A DNA stretch of 64,000 nt, from positions 767,733 through 831,732 of the forward strand of contig JAJVDF010000594.1 in the NCBI GenBank assembly GCA_022410635.1, read 5' to 3'. The translations under genes were made by a program, and so were the position numbers. Below are positions 1 through 13,609 of the stretch, piece after piece. Each line of letters opens with the position of its first letter. Position 1 is the stretch's first letter. The stretch is from Tretioscincus oriximinensis. Lineage: Eukaryota; Chordata; Lepidosauria; Squamata; Gymnophthalmidae. The notes below the pieces were generated by a model, which was not told where the DNA came from, did no database searches, and saw only the letters and a list, made by a program, of their open reading frames with translations.

Positions 1-1432
1 TAGAAGTTTTACAATTTCGCATTTGAGTTCTTTAAGAATTCTTGGGTGAATACCGTCTGGCCCTGGGGATTTATAAATGTTCAGCTTATTTAGGCTAGCA
101 AGGACCTCCTCCCTTGTTATCTCTATCCAGTTTAATTCCTCTGGTGTTCTTCCTGAGAAGACTAAATCTGTTGTGGGCAAATACCTGTCTTCTTCAGTGA
201 AAGCTGAAGCAAAAATTTCATTTAACCTCTCTGCAATCTCCACGTCCTCCTTGATTATGCTTTTTTGTCCATTGCTGTCGAGTGGTCCGACTGCTTTCCT
301 GGTAGGATTCTTATTTCTGATATATTTGAAAAAGTCCTTATTATTTCTTTTAATATTCTTTGCAATGTGCTCCTCAAAGTTTTTCTTCGCCTCCCTGACT
401 ACCACCTTGCATTTGGTTTGCCACAGTTTGTGCTCCCTTCTGTTCTCCTCACTAGGATAAGCCTTCCACTTTTTAAATGAGTTTCTCTTCATTCTAATTA
501 CTTCCTTTACTGCAGAGGTAAGCCATACGGGTGTCTTCTTGGACTTGGCAGAACCCTTTCATCTCTTGGGAATGTATTTTATTTGAACTTCCAATATTGT
601 ATTTACAACAATTTCCACGCTTTTTGAAGGAACTGGACTTTTCTCACTTTCCCTTTTATTTTATTTTTTACCATTTTTCCTCTGTGAAAGTTGAAAGTTT
701 CCGTATTAGATCTGCTTGACAATTTATGTCCACATTCAGGTTGAAAGTTATTGTATTGTGGTCACTGTTTCCTATGGGATCAGTTACAGTCACATCTTGT
801 ATCAGGTCCTATTCATTACTTAGGACTAAATCCAGGATTCCCTTTCCCCTGGTTGGTTCTAAACCCACCTGCTCTAGGAAACAATCAGTTATCATGTCTA
901 AGAATTTTATTTCTTTTTCATGAGTTGAACAAGAGTTTGCCCAATCAATGTGTGGATAGTTGAAGACTCCCATTATTATTACTACTGTTCCCTTTTTGGA
1001 AGCTTCAATGACCTCATGTTCCAAATGAGTATCGCTTTCAGGTGTTTGTTTAGGAGGCNGGTAGCATACTCCCAATATTAGACTTGTTTTCTGCCCTGAT
1101 AATGCTATCCATAGTGCTTCTGTGGATGGGTCTATTTTACCTGGAAATTCCAGTTCGTAGGATTCAACCTCTTCTTTAACATACAAAGCTACACCACCAG
1201 CAGGTCTCCCTTTCCTATCTTTTCTGTATAGTTTGTAACCTGGGATTACTGTATCCCATTGGTTTTCTTCTGTCCACCAGGTTTCAGTTATGCCAATAAT
1301 ATCGACATTATTGTCAATCACTAAGTATTCCAACTCCCCTATTTTTGCTTGGAGGCTTCTTGCATTTGCATACAGGCATTTATATGCCCTTCTCCAGTGC
1401 AAGTTAGGCCCTGTAAATTTGTGAGAAACCAC
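1..1432 (-). pseudogene. LINE ORF2 fragment: APE endonuclease domain and start of reverse transcriptase
   Basis: ORF2 begins at the Met at 1432 and stays open for 207 codons. Visible endonuclease motifs are ANARSL (Asn 23), DIIGITETWW (Glu 50), the GRPAGGVALYVK core (about 75-86) and NYPHIDW. The usual GDFN motif reads GVFN (155-158), so a conserved Asp is lost. A TAG at 809-811 replaces the Gln codon of the LSNEQDLIQD block seen in the other copies. Below 809 the text continues recognisably but through further stops and shifts: SDH region near 770, basic linker at 400-700, RT start at 5-75. The intact enzyme nicks target DNA and copies the RNA into it. This copy cannot do so. Confidence 0.8.
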
Positions 1433-1569
1433 AGTTTGCTCATTACAGCTTTTTACTTGAATACTACATCCAGGTTCTCCTTCCGATACTATATTATCTG
1501 CATAATTCTGTTCCTCAGCAATTGCATTTACATTTACACTATCTTGAACCGGATGCTTTCCCCCAGATA

Positions 1570-1797
1570 TCAGTTTAAAAGCTGCTCTGCAACCTTTTTA
1601 ATATTAAGTGCCAGCAGTCTGGTTCCATCTTGGTTCAAGTGCAACCCGTCCCTTTTGTACAGGTATGGCCTGTTCCAAAATGTCCCCCAGTTCCTGACTA
1701 ATCTAAATCCTTCCTCACGACACCACAGCCTCATCCACGCATTGATGCTTCTAATCTCTGCCTGCCTGCCTGGTCCTGCACGTGGAACAGGTAGCAT
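1570..1797 (-). pseudogene. LINE ORF1 C-terminal fragment, SGNH-esterase-like block
   Basis: A 75-residue open stretch ends with RDGLHLNQDGTRLLALNI (DGLHLN at residues 50-55), preceded by WCREEGFRLVRNWGTFW. Many CR1-clade ORF1 proteins carry an SGNH hydrolase (esterase) domain. Its last block has the catalytic Asp and His in the form DGxHLN, and both are present here. The Met used as a start is internal, since the true ORF1 start lies upstream and was lost at the truncation near 1800. The protein would act with the LINE RNP, and its substrate is not known from sequence. Its stop codon falls about 140 bases before the ORF2 Met at 1432, a normal ORF1-ORF2 spacing. Non-functional as it stands. 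Confidence 0.7.
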
Positions 1798-1809
1798 TTC
1801 AGAAAATGC

Positions 1810-1904
1810 TACCTTGGAGGTCCTGGATTGGTAGGCCTCAGTGCAAGACAGAATGCTGGACTAGATGGGATCTAATTCAGCAGGGCTTCTCTTATGATCT
1901 TATC
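1810..1904 (+). mobile_element. LINE 3'-end fragment (CR1/L3-type), plus strand
   Basis: Contains GACAGAATGCTGGACTAGAT and a terminal CTTATGATCTTAT, the degenerate form of the TTCTTATG octamer tail that ends the other copies. It abuts the oppositely oriented LINE to its left, so two insertions meet here. Confidence 0.65.
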
Positions 1905-4900
1905 CAGAACTTTGTAATCCTGTATTGGTGAAGAGATTTCCTTACAAAATATACACAATCTCTACTTGTTTTTCATAAACAAGTAGATCTTTGTAATAGA
2001 CTATATTTTAATTTAAACAACAGCAAAGGTTAATCAATAGCAATCAGAGAAAAACTGATTTGATATTTTTTGTAAAATGATGTAATTATTGCATTCCAGA
2101 AGACAATACACAGTTGTCTGCAATCTTTCCAACAAACTACTATGTACTGCAAAACTGTTATTCACATATTGCCAAGTATGGAAAAACAGGGATTATGGGA
2201 AACATGGAAACCCATTAACTTAGTCAATGAAGTCTGTGAAATGAGGCCTAGTGTACCAAGGCAGAACAGTAATGCTACAAAGACAAGAGTACATTATTGA
2301 AAATTTTCAGACCTGCATATAAGGGGAAAAAATCATAGTGTGATTGTGCATAATGAACACAATGCCGTAGAAACACCATGCTTGGGGTAGGGGGACAGGA
2401 CTACATTTTACCAACCATTAAGACCAAGACCAAACGACATACCAGTAGTTTTCCTAATAAACACTTTGAGGGGCCATTTACAGTGAACTGTGTTCTTTTG
2501 GAACCACTTTCAATTTTGAGATGCTCTGCCAATTTGGATTGCTGTTTTACACTAAGAAGTCTGTTGTCGATCTTTCTGCAGAAATTCTTTGAACAATGTC
2601 TTTGAATTGAAGCATGCCATGCTTCTATAACATACTAGACTCATTCTTGAATGCCAGGGAGGAAAGAAAAGAAGGGTTTGTTTTAAACATATTTTATGTT
2701 ATTTTAAACATGTAATCTTTCTATTGTTGTTACTATCCTGGAACCTTCAGATAAATCCTCCTCATATGTTAAGACTCAAAATTTTAATTCATATAGACCC
2801 TTAATACTTCTTCCACACACCTTTTTCTTATGTATGAGAGAGAAGACTTAAAATATTCCTTAATTCCTGACTTTTCCCATTGTTACGCTTAGCAAAATTT
2901 AACAATTTTCACTGTTTTTCCCTTATTCTGGACTGTATTCTAAAATGCTTGTAAAACGATCTTAACTATTTTTTCATCAGCATATAAACCACTTTTTGCA
3001 AAAAAAAAAAATCTATTAAGATTTCCATCTGGCTTTTGCTTCCCCAGCTGGTACATACACTCCAGGACATCTCTCATTCATTCAGTATGTTGAAACCTGG
3101 ACTTTGATATTAATTGAAGATGCAAATTTTGTCTTCTCCTGATAATGAAGCTTTTCAATTTGCATCACAACATCATCTGAGATTGGACTTTGATATGGTG
3201 CCTAGGAAGAAGTGAAAGCTGCCTCTTCAATAGGCTCTGCATTAACATTTAAAAGATACTTTTTTCCTAAAGCATCAATCTAATAGACACAAAAAGAGTC
3301 CATCTTTGTAAATCTCTTTGTGGATCATGTCTCTGTAACAATAATAAGCTCATCAAAGAAATAAAGAAAGATCCAAGCGCCTAATTTTCTGTCCTGCTTA
3401 TCTCTTTATAAAGGCACATGAGTATTTTTTAAATACCCAAGAAATATTGTTAGATTTACTTGGATAGAAAATGGATGAGCCAATAACAAAACAAACAACG
3501 TTACGTTTTTACCATCAGAAATGTTAAAACATAATCTAGAAACAAACTAGGTAATATTTTTACATCCTCTGGCATTGTTGTCTGAGCTGCATCTAAAGGG
3601 AGATTACTTAGTTCACTATTTGAAATAAATTCCAGAATAATGCACTGTCTGGACTGCACTATTCTGCAATAGAAATGTTTTATTCAACATTATTCAGCTA
3701 CACTGGAATAAATTAAGCCTGGATGCAACTATAAAGACACCCATGTTCTGAAAATAACTTGGCTGTGGGAACTTTCCCAATTTTCCCAAGTTCTGAACAA
3801 CCGAAATACCTGAGACTTTTAGATATCCATTCATCAGTTCATCTGCAGCCAGATCTGAAGATCTAGATGACAGATTTTAAAAATAAATCCCTGGCCAAAC
3901 CTCTGCATTTGACCTGATTTAATGCAGATAACAGTAAGAAGAAGAAGNAGAAAAGAAATATGGGGATGCTTGCTTACCACTTTTTAATTTCCCTATTTTA
4001 AAGCCTTAAACAGAAAAGATTAAACTTCTTTCCATATCCTTTGCTCAGCTATCAATCACCTGACTGGACAGTTCCCCTGCCATTTCATCAGCTTTACTCT
4101 AAAATGTGTACTTTGCTTTGCTGGAAAGCTCATCTACTTTATTTAGGAAACATAACACTGAAGATTCACTACGCTTAATTTGTTGGCAAGATGTAGTCAT
4201 AGACAACAGGGATTCTGTGGTGAAAAGCAGCCAACAAGTGTAAAATCTGATTCTTATTATTCCTAGTTTGCAGCATAACTTTATCGGACATCATTTTCAC
4301 TGGAAAGTCATTTGAGGTTATGTAAGAGAAGAAGCAAGTCTGGTTATCTTACCAAGTTATCTGCTCATTCTATGACATTCATGGATAAAATTCTGACAAA
4401 TGCATTTGACCTAATTTAATTAATTTTTTAAAGTATTCTTATTAATCAAATTAATTAATTAAATAATGGTAGAATTTGTATTATCAGTGCTAAATTCTGA
4501 GCACTTTAATTGATTAGAATAGAAACCGNAGGGAAAAATGGATTAGGTCCCATTTAAGAGGATCTGTGAATGAACTTTCTTTAGTTAAATAAAAATCAGG
4601 CCACTGTGTTTTATACTATTTAGAAATGGCTTAGACACATACTACAGTATGGGAGTAATTAACCTGGAGATNACCAGCTCAGTATTCAGTGATTGGTGGC
4701 CAGTTGAAATGTACCTAAAAGGTAATGCAGTGACTATTTACTGCAAGGAAGCANGTTTGCAATTGTGCAGCTATAATAAATATATCTGCTAAAGAATGCA
4801 AAAGAAGTGTGTGTTTGAAAGAGAGAGAGAAAGAGAGAGAGAACAATAGGGATAATTATATACAATACCATCATATAATTCAGTTCTATTATTATTATTG

Positions 4901-5540
4901 TGTCTAGATTTAAGATTTTACATAGTGTCCCACATTGTATTGTTTAATCAAAGATGAGAATATCTAACAAAAGAACACAGCTGAGCAGAAAATAGTAATT
5001 TCCCTGTCTGTTCTAAAGGGTATATTTAAACACCCAAGCAAAATTCAGAATTTTGCCATAATGAAGGAGGTCACGGTCTTGGGGAAAAGAAATGAAGCTC
5101 ACATTTCATTTTCTCACCCTATTTTTTAAAAAGTGTTTTAAATGTACTTTGTAAAAATGTAGGCTGTCTCTGTAGAAAGTGGAGACCATGCAACATCTTG
5201 AACACACATTACCAAATTTGGAAGTTGTTTTAAATAATTACTAGTACTGGGCACAATAGAAGTGTTGGTATAACTTGAGCTATATTAAAAACTCCTTTTC
5301 TACACATTCAAAAAGTTGGTGAAGTCATTATCTCTTTATATAGATGGCCTAAAGAGTTATGTTTCCATACCAAGTCTTATTCTGGGATATCAGAATAGAG
5401 GCCTACTCTAGTCTACATGGATGGTATGTCCCTATTGTGAGATATATACTAGAGTGCAGAAAGAACCTTTGTTCCCTGCTTCATCTGTTTAAACTCTTTT
5501 ACTAAATTATAAGAGATTAAAATGAATTAAATGTGATATG
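1905..5540. other. No gene seen; unique-looking AT-rich DNA
   Basis: Stops are dense in every frame and I recognise no protein motif, RNA gene or repeat family. Only local simple sequence is visible: a poly-A run near 3001 and an AG repeat near 4820. A stretch of alternating TTAATT near 4410-4465 can fold but has no further support. Confidence 0.6.
4819..4843. repeat. (AG)n microsatellite
   Basis: About 25 bases of AG dinucleotides with one interruption. Confidence 0.9.
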
Positions 5541-5542
5541 TA

Positions 5543-5560
5543 AATGGAGACTAGCCCCCA
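5543..5560 (-). other. Possible tRNA-Pro primer-binding site
   Basis: The minus strand reads TGGGGGCTAGTC followed by six poorly matching bases. The tRNA-Pro type primer-binding site starts TGGGGGCTCGTC, so 11 of the first 12 positions agree (about 12 of 18 in all). Its place just beyond the candidate U5 is what makes it notable. Confidence 0.4.
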
Positions 5561-6100
5561 CCATCTCCCATAGCCATTATGANACCACACCAAGATTGAT
5601 GAAACAGATAAAGAACATTTATTAGAACAATCAAATAAGACAGACAAGGAAAAGGGAAAGGGACAATCCTGCAGGGTCGGATGTCTGCAACCAATGGAGG
5701 CACACCCATATAACTTAAACATTCCTGCTTTTATACTCCATAATTACCAACTTTCATTGGGGTTTTTTTCTGGTTATGGTTGTTCTCACTCAATCATGAA
5801 CTGCCAGGTAATCATCATCATACAAGCGGTCCCTACTACAAATAGAGCCAGTCAACCACTGAATTAATCTTTCAATTCCCAGTACCAACTTCTTTGTTAG
5901 CTCCTTTGTTCATTCATCCCTTTTGCTGTTACTTTTAGTCTTGTAGCAAACCCCCTCAANCTGTACAGCCAGTCCCTTGGCTAACTACTAGTTTTATCCT
6001 CCCAGGCTAGAGTCCATCTGCCTTGTATTCTAAACTACAAATATCCCTTGAATGTGCAGCGGACACCTAAGGATTNTAATTGTTCCTTCACTCAATGGCA
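5561..6100 (-). mobile_element. Candidate retroviral LTR (solo or 5' LTR), minus strand
   Basis: On the minus strand the order is that of a U3-R-U5 LTR. A TATA box reads GTATAAAAGC (5727-5736). About 110 bases downstream comes a poly(A) signal AATAAA (5618-5623), then a short U5-like stretch rich in GTGTGG. It is followed directly by a possible tRNA-Pro primer-binding site at 5543-5560. The TATA-to-AATAAA spacing would give an R region near 100 nt, normal for gammaretrovirus-like elements. The outer (U3) border is not clear; 6100 is an estimate. I see no gag or pol coding on the internal side (below 5543), so the element is at most an LTR remnant. Confidence 0.42.
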
Positions 6101-9200
<3,100 letters not shown>

Positions 9201-9224
9201 GCAGATTAAGTTGAATTGAGGCAA

Positions 9225-9231
9225 TATAAAA
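9225..9231 (+). promoter_or_regulatory. Candidate TATA box
   Basis: TATAAAA, followed about 25-30 bases later by a pyrimidine-rich stretch (TTTTTTCCCTTTTAGCTTCT) where an RNA polymerase II start could lie. It is only of interest together with the possible exon downstream. Confidence 0.25.
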
Positions 9232-9254
9232 TGCCAGCTTTTTTCCCTTTTAGC

Positions 9255-9525
9255 TTCTCTGTCGTGGGACTGGGACTTATGCTAACATGAATCCTGCACC
9301 ACTGGAAAGCTACATTTGGGATAACTGTGCTGCAGAATCTCTTGCTTTCTCTCTGTGTGAAAGCTTATTGGAGGGTTGCAGAAAGCTGCACTTAGAATGT
9401 GGCTTTAAAACACCCCGGCAACAGCAAGCAATCAGCAACATTCGCTTCAGTGTTGAAGGGACAAGTGCACAGAAGCCTTTAAAGCAAGCAGCTAGCAATC
9501 TTTGAAAGATTAGATAATAGCAAAG
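9255..9525 (+). ncRNA. Candidate first exon of an unknown transcript
   Basis: A TATAAAA box lies about 30 bases upstream and a good splice-donor sequence (AAAG then GTAGGA) lies at 9522-9531. Between them, a 72-codon frame from the ATG at 9287 (MNPAPLESYIWDNC) ends before the donor. I do not recognise the peptide and it has no visible domain or signal peptide, so a long non-coding RNA or 5' UTR exon is more likely than a small protein. No acceptor or second exon could be identified. This is inference from signal spacing only. Confidence 0.2.
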
Positions 9526-10208
9526 GTAGGAAAGCACTTCCAATCTTCTATCTGCACTAAACAAAATAAGACCTTTGATCCATTGAGCCCAGCATTGTTC
9601 AAGCAAACTCCCTCAGGTCCCCCAGAGGTTCATGCATGAGTAATTTTCGCTATCATATGACCTTCTTATTTATTCTGCCAAACAAGCAGTACTAAAAGTT
9701 TGAATCCAAGACCATCCCAAATCACTTTATAGTGGACAAAAGTAATAAGAAGATGCTAGCCTGAAAGCTATCTAGTTTCCTCTGTCATAAGCAACATCCG
9801 TGTCTAGGAAAACTACCTGATGAGAGACTTATGAGCAGGACATATGCACCTATGCTCTACTTACAGGCTTCCAGTTTGCAAGCAGCTGTCATTGTAAGAA
9901 CAAGGCAGAGGAAAAAATAGGTCACTTGGGTGATCCAGTAGAGATTTTCTACTCTTACTTCAGAAAATGGTTATGGCCTAGGGTTACCATGCACAAAAAT
10001 GGAGCAGGAGTTTTGCAACCGAAATGCATAAACCCAAGCAGTCTGAAATTAAAAACAAAACAAAACACAAACAGGCTGAATTTAAAAACAAAATAAAAGC
10101 ACATAAAATAAAAATCTCTGTCTCTCTCTGTGTCTGTCTGTCTCTTGCTCAGCATCTGGCCTCATAGATTTGCACTTTACAGATATATGACACCACATTC
10201 CCATTAGA

Positions 10209-10636
10209 TAGGCTGACCTGATGACCCCTTTTTTTGGGGGGGACCCGGTTTGGGGGTGTTCACCCTGGCTCCTGGGGGGGGGGGCAATTTCCCCATTTTT
10301 TGCTGATAATTTTTTTATAAAAAATTGAAATGTTTGTTAAAAAACAAGATTCACTGCATCACAACTAGGGGGCTCTGGCAACTGGAGCCAGCTCCTGAAG
10401 GCACTCTCTCCTCTGTTAAAAAAAAAAAAGCAAATTTCTCATGCATTTTGAAAATTCTCACACACTTTGCAGATTTTTTGCAGACTTTGAAAAATTCTCA
10501 TGTGCTTTGCTGATTTCTTGGGTTTTGATTTTTGAGGGGTATACATGTTGGTGGGTGAACTGCATATTCATAAATATGCAAATTAGCATGAATATTAATT
10601 GCCCCAGTTTGGGCCTCAGAAAATCTGTTCGGTCTA
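10209..10636 (+). mobile_element. Non-autonomous hAT-like TIR element, copy 1
   Basis: Starts TAGGCTGACC and ends GGTCTA, imperfect inverted ends of the family better seen at 17.6 and 15.0 kb. Inside are the G-run and CCCGG block, the ACTAGGGGGCTCTGGCAACT block and a hairpin with the octamer ATGCAAAT (10562-10585). CATTAGA occurs directly at both borders (10202-10208 and 10637-10643), which fits an 8-bp hAT target duplication with one change. No transposase is encoded. Confidence 0.75.
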
Positions 10637-10639
10637 CAT

Positions 10640-11370
10640 TAGAACAACATTTTCCTTTACATGGAGTGCAGACAGCTCCTTCCTCCAATGAGCAAGTCAG
10701 GAGTAAGTGCTAGACAATCCATTGACCTCAGGCCAACAGAAAATTGCCTTGTTTCTGTTCTTACAATCATTCAAGATGCAGCATTCCTGTCCTGCTTTTT
10801 CTGGCACCTCTAGGGGTTATATCTTACAGGTACTCTGTGTCTTTAATTGCAGGGTAAAAGGGGAAATTTCAGCAGATACTACTGGCATTATAAGCTGCAT
10901 CTCATGAAATTGCTTTTTTTTCCTGTTGTTGCAATAATTAAAGATGCAGTATTCCTTCCAGCTCTTTTCTGCTAACTCTAGGGTGTATATCATAGATAGG
11001 ATCTCCATGAGAAACAAAGAAAGAGTTGCAGCTTGCAAATAGCTTAGATTCAATTACCATGAAAAACTAGGACAGAAATGCTACTTGCTTTCTTCTATTG
11101 TCACAATCAGGTATGATAGGTATTTAATGATTGTGTAAAAGGAAAAATGCCAGATACTGCTGTCATTATAAGCTGCACCTGCTAAAATTGCTTTTTATTT
11201 TACAACCATCAAAGATACAGCACTATTGTTTGGCTTTCCTTTTGGTACCTCTAGGCAGGAGATACTGGAGATGCTTCCATTAGGAATTGTGGAGTGGAAA
11301 TGAGACTGGGGATGTGAACCAGGGCGCACTGTGAGGATCACATCTGGCCCTTGAATAGATATTGCTGCGT
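10640..11370. other. No gene seen; possibly a diverged tandem arrangement
   Basis: Two or three stretches resemble each other loosely: 10740-10910, 10910-11050 and 11080-11250 each contain an ATTAAAGATGCAG-like or ATCAAAGATACAGCA-like block, then a CCTCTAG-like block, and two contain a TTATAAGCTGCA block. This suggests an old tandem duplication of about 170 bases. No coding signal is visible. Confidence 0.4.
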
Positions 11371-11373
11371 GCT

Positions 11374-11690
11374 GGGAAAAGGCAGAGAGGGAGAAAGGAA
11401 GGAGGGGAAAGGAGACAGAGAAAAGAGAAAGGAAGAAAGAGAAACTACACGGAACGGACAAAAAGAAAAGGGATGAAGGGAAGAAGGAATGCTGGCTAGG
11501 AAAAAAGAGAGATGGAGGAAATAATGGGAAGAGGCTGAGAACGGGAGTGAGGGAGAATTAAATAAACAAAATGAAACAAAAGGGAGGGGAAGGAAGGAGG
11601 GAGGGATGAAAGAATCATAGGCAGGGAAGACAAGGTAATTTGGGAGGAAAGAACGGGAGGGGACAGGGAGAGGGAGAAAAGATGGCCACC
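11374..11690. repeat. Polypurine tract (GA-rich on plus strand)
   Basis: More than 300 bases of nearly pure A and G in irregular GGAA/GAGG units, giving long but meaningless Ser/Pro/Phe-rich open frames on the minus strand. Such tracts can form triplex DNA. I infer no gene. Confidence 0.85.
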
Positions 11691-11913
11691 GACCACACAC
11701 TTATTGCTTCACTAGAGGCCCGCAGTTAGACACAGGAGCAGTAGGCTAAACCCCCTAGAGTCATATATTGTTACACAGTTACATTGAAGAGGTAGATGTG
11801 TGTATGAAAGCTCAGGCCATCTACCATTCTCCTGTTAGTCTCCAAGTCTATGCGCCCCCTTGCAGTACTATGTTATATACAATACAGCATATACCATAAT
11901 AAATTTGCCTATA

Positions 11914-12150
11914 ACAAGCCAGTTTGGTGTAGTGGTTAGAGTGTTTGATTTATACCTGGTAGTCTCCCGGTTCAATTCCCCACTCTTCCACGAAAGCCAC
12001 AGTTCTTTGAACTCTCTCAGCCCCACCTACTCCACAGGGTGTCTGTTGTGGAGAAAGAAACAAAAGCTATGTGCATCACCCTATGGTTGGCCGCCCTGAG
12101 ACCTTCGGGTATAGGGCAGATATAAGTACAAATAAATAAATAAACAAACT
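11914..12150 (+). mobile_element. tRNA-derived SINE (squamate type)
   Basis: A tRNA-like head carries an A box TGGTGTAGTGG (11925-11935) and a B box GGTTCAATTCC (11969-11979), the internal RNA polymerase III promoter. A body with CTCTCAGCCCCACCTACT follows, then a LINE-like tail GGGCAGATATAAGTACAAAT ending in (AAAT)n. The same family recurs in reverse at 40.6-40.86 kb, and the tail-end type is shared with 32.5 kb. Confidence 0.85.
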
Positions 12151-12627
12151 ATATTGTTTCTACCATAACTAAACAAAACAGTTGCCTCTGTTTCCAAAGT
12201 TATCAACATTGGGATGATAAAGATAAAAATGATAAATCATAGCTTTGACTTCTAAAGTAATGACTGATGCAGAAACAAGAATTTAGGAGATTTTATCTTA
12301 TCAGTTTGAAACAAAGTACAGTAAATCTAAGATGTGACAGGACAATATTATTTTATTAAAACCATCTATTATGTTTGTTTCTATAGATTCTTCTTCGGCT
12401 ACAGGGCACTGTCAATGATTTCACACCTATTCCAAATGCACTTTGAAAAATCTGACTGGATGAGAGTTATGGAAATAAGATGAATAATGTTTCTTACTGG
12501 CCTCCCTGTAGCTCTTGTGATGAATATGTAAATCAGCCAGATTTTTTAAAATTGAGATTTTTATTCTTAAATTCCTGTGGGAGGTGCTCTATGCTCAAAA
12601 TGCACTATGTTCATTAAGTGTTCTTGC

Positions 12628-12885
12628 ACGAATGGCTCAGTTGCTTGGGAGACGGTCTCTCATCTGGGAGATGGGGTTTTGAGGCCCGGTGTCAGATGTA
12701 GGGAGGAGCGAGCGCCTTTCTCCTAGCCTGTAGCTCTAGCCAACCCAGCTATTCGAAAGCAAGAATTGCAAGAAATTGAAACTGACTGCAACTAGATAAA
12801 TGAAAACCACCACAGCATGGTGGGAAAAATAGAATATAAGTCATCAATCCAAAAATAATCTTGTAAACCACTTTGACTATTGGCT
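12628..12885 (+). mobile_element. tRNA-derived SINE, second family, plus-strand member of an inverted pair
   Basis: The A box is TGGCTCAGTTG (12633-12643) and the B box is degenerate, GGTTTTGAGGCCC (12675-12687). The body GTAGCTCTAGCCAACCCAGC matches, in reverse complement, the SINE at 12.92-13.26 kb. The tail CTTGTAAACCACTTTGA is a decayed form of the tail of that copy. Confidence 0.75.
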
Positions 12886-12914
12886 TATTGGGAACAAAAC
12901 CATCAACTGTGGTT

Positions 12915-13257
12915 ATGATGATGATGAACTTGGTTCTTATACCCCGCTTTTCTCACCTTTCAAAGGGACTCAAAGCGGCTTACAAGGTTATTTTTGCCCA
13001 AAGGCTCACATTCTATCTTCCCCACCAGGCTCTGGTGGTTCCCATGTACCTACTTGCAGTCACTTACAATTTCTTGCAGTTCCTGCTTTCGAATAGCTGG
13101 GTTGGCTAGAGCTACAGGCTAGTGGAAGGTGCTCACCCCTCCCCACATCCGACACAGGGCTTCGAAACCTGATCTCCCAGCTGAGAGACGGATTCCTTAG
13201 CGACTGAGCTATCAGTGCCTGAGAGACGGATTCCTTAGCGACTGAGCTATCAGTTAT
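12915..13257 (-). mobile_element. tRNA-derived SINE, second family, minus-strand member of an inverted pair
   Basis: On the minus strand it starts with a tRNA-like head: A box TAGCTCAGTCGCTAAGG, then a B-box-like GGTTTCGAAGCCC. It ends with AAGCGGGGTATAAGAACC and an (ATC)n tail (12915-12930). The first part of the head is duplicated in tandem: 13181-13216 and 13219-13254 are the same 36 bases with a period of 38. About 150 bases of its body are complementary to the SINE just upstream. Confidence 0.8.
13181..13254. repeat. Two tandem copies of a 36-bp unit (SINE head)
   Basis: CTGAGAGACGGATTCCTTAG and the next 16 bases occur twice, separated by GC. The unit includes the A box of the SINE on the minus strand, so the element has two potential A boxes. 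Confidence 0.9.
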
Positions 13258-13331
13258 GTGGATAGTTTGGTGAGAAACTGTGAAAATGTTTCTGTATGAA
13301 CTATATTTTAGAAGAAAAAGAAGTTGCTACA

Positions 13332-13609
13332 TTGGCTGACCTATGACTCTTTTTTTGGGGGGGATGAAATCCTGGGTGCATGTGATTTCCCCATTTTTTT
13401 GCTGAGGATTTTTTTTNAAAAAAAATCACTGCATCATCACTAGGGGGCTCTGGCAACTGGGGGAAGCTCCTGAAGACACCCTCCCCTCAGTAAAAAATAA
13501 AAACAATCAAATTTTCCATGCACTTTTAAAATTTCTCATGCACTTCGAAGGGGTATGCACGTTGGTGGATTTTTGCATATTCATAAATATGCAAATTAGC
13601 ATAAATATT
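13332..13609 (+). mobile_element. Non-autonomous hAT-like TIR element, copy 2 (3' end lost)
   Basis: Begins TTGGCTGACC and contains the family blocks CACTAGGGGGCTCTGGCAAC and a hairpin with ATGCAAAT (13573-13597). The right TIR seen in copies 1 and 4 is missing. Confidence 0.7.

Larger units (their letters stand above)
1..1802 (-). mobile_element. CR1/L3-type LINE, internal part (ORF1 end, endonuclease, start of RT); runs off left edge
   Basis: Read on the minus strand this is one LINE copy. From right to left it holds the end of ORF1, a short inter-ORF spacer, the APE-type endonuclease of ORF2, the linker, and the first reverse-transcriptase block; the window edge falls just after SPGPDGIHPRIL (about 5-75). 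The same linker and RT text recurs at 57.4-60.0 kb (minus) and 61.0-63.6 kb (plus), which fixes the family. The element is cut off near 1800, so most of ORF1 is missing. CR1 elements insert by target-primed reverse transcription and are usually 5'-truncated. This copy is dead: see the separate ORF entries for the breaks. Confidence 0.85.

Noticed and set aside
77..480. Plus-strand frames at the left edge, and the similar ones at 58960-59220, 59595-59828 and 61535-61795
   Set aside because: They are antisense shadows of LINE ORF2 coding sequence and recur wherever the LINE occurs.
11195..11700. Minus-strand open frames rich in Ser, Pro, Leu and Phe
   Set aside because: They are translations of the polypurine tract; overlapping frames are all equally open and none has a motif.
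11914..11990. tRNA gene
   Set aside because: Has A and B boxes but no complete cloverleaf, and continues into a SINE body and tail; it is the tRNA-like head of a SINE.
13181..13254. CRISPR-like repeats
   Set aside because: Only two units with a 2-base spacer, within a SINE of a vertebrate genome.
13155..13257. tRNA gene on minus strand
   Set aside because: The head is duplicated and lacks acceptor-stem pairing; SINE head.
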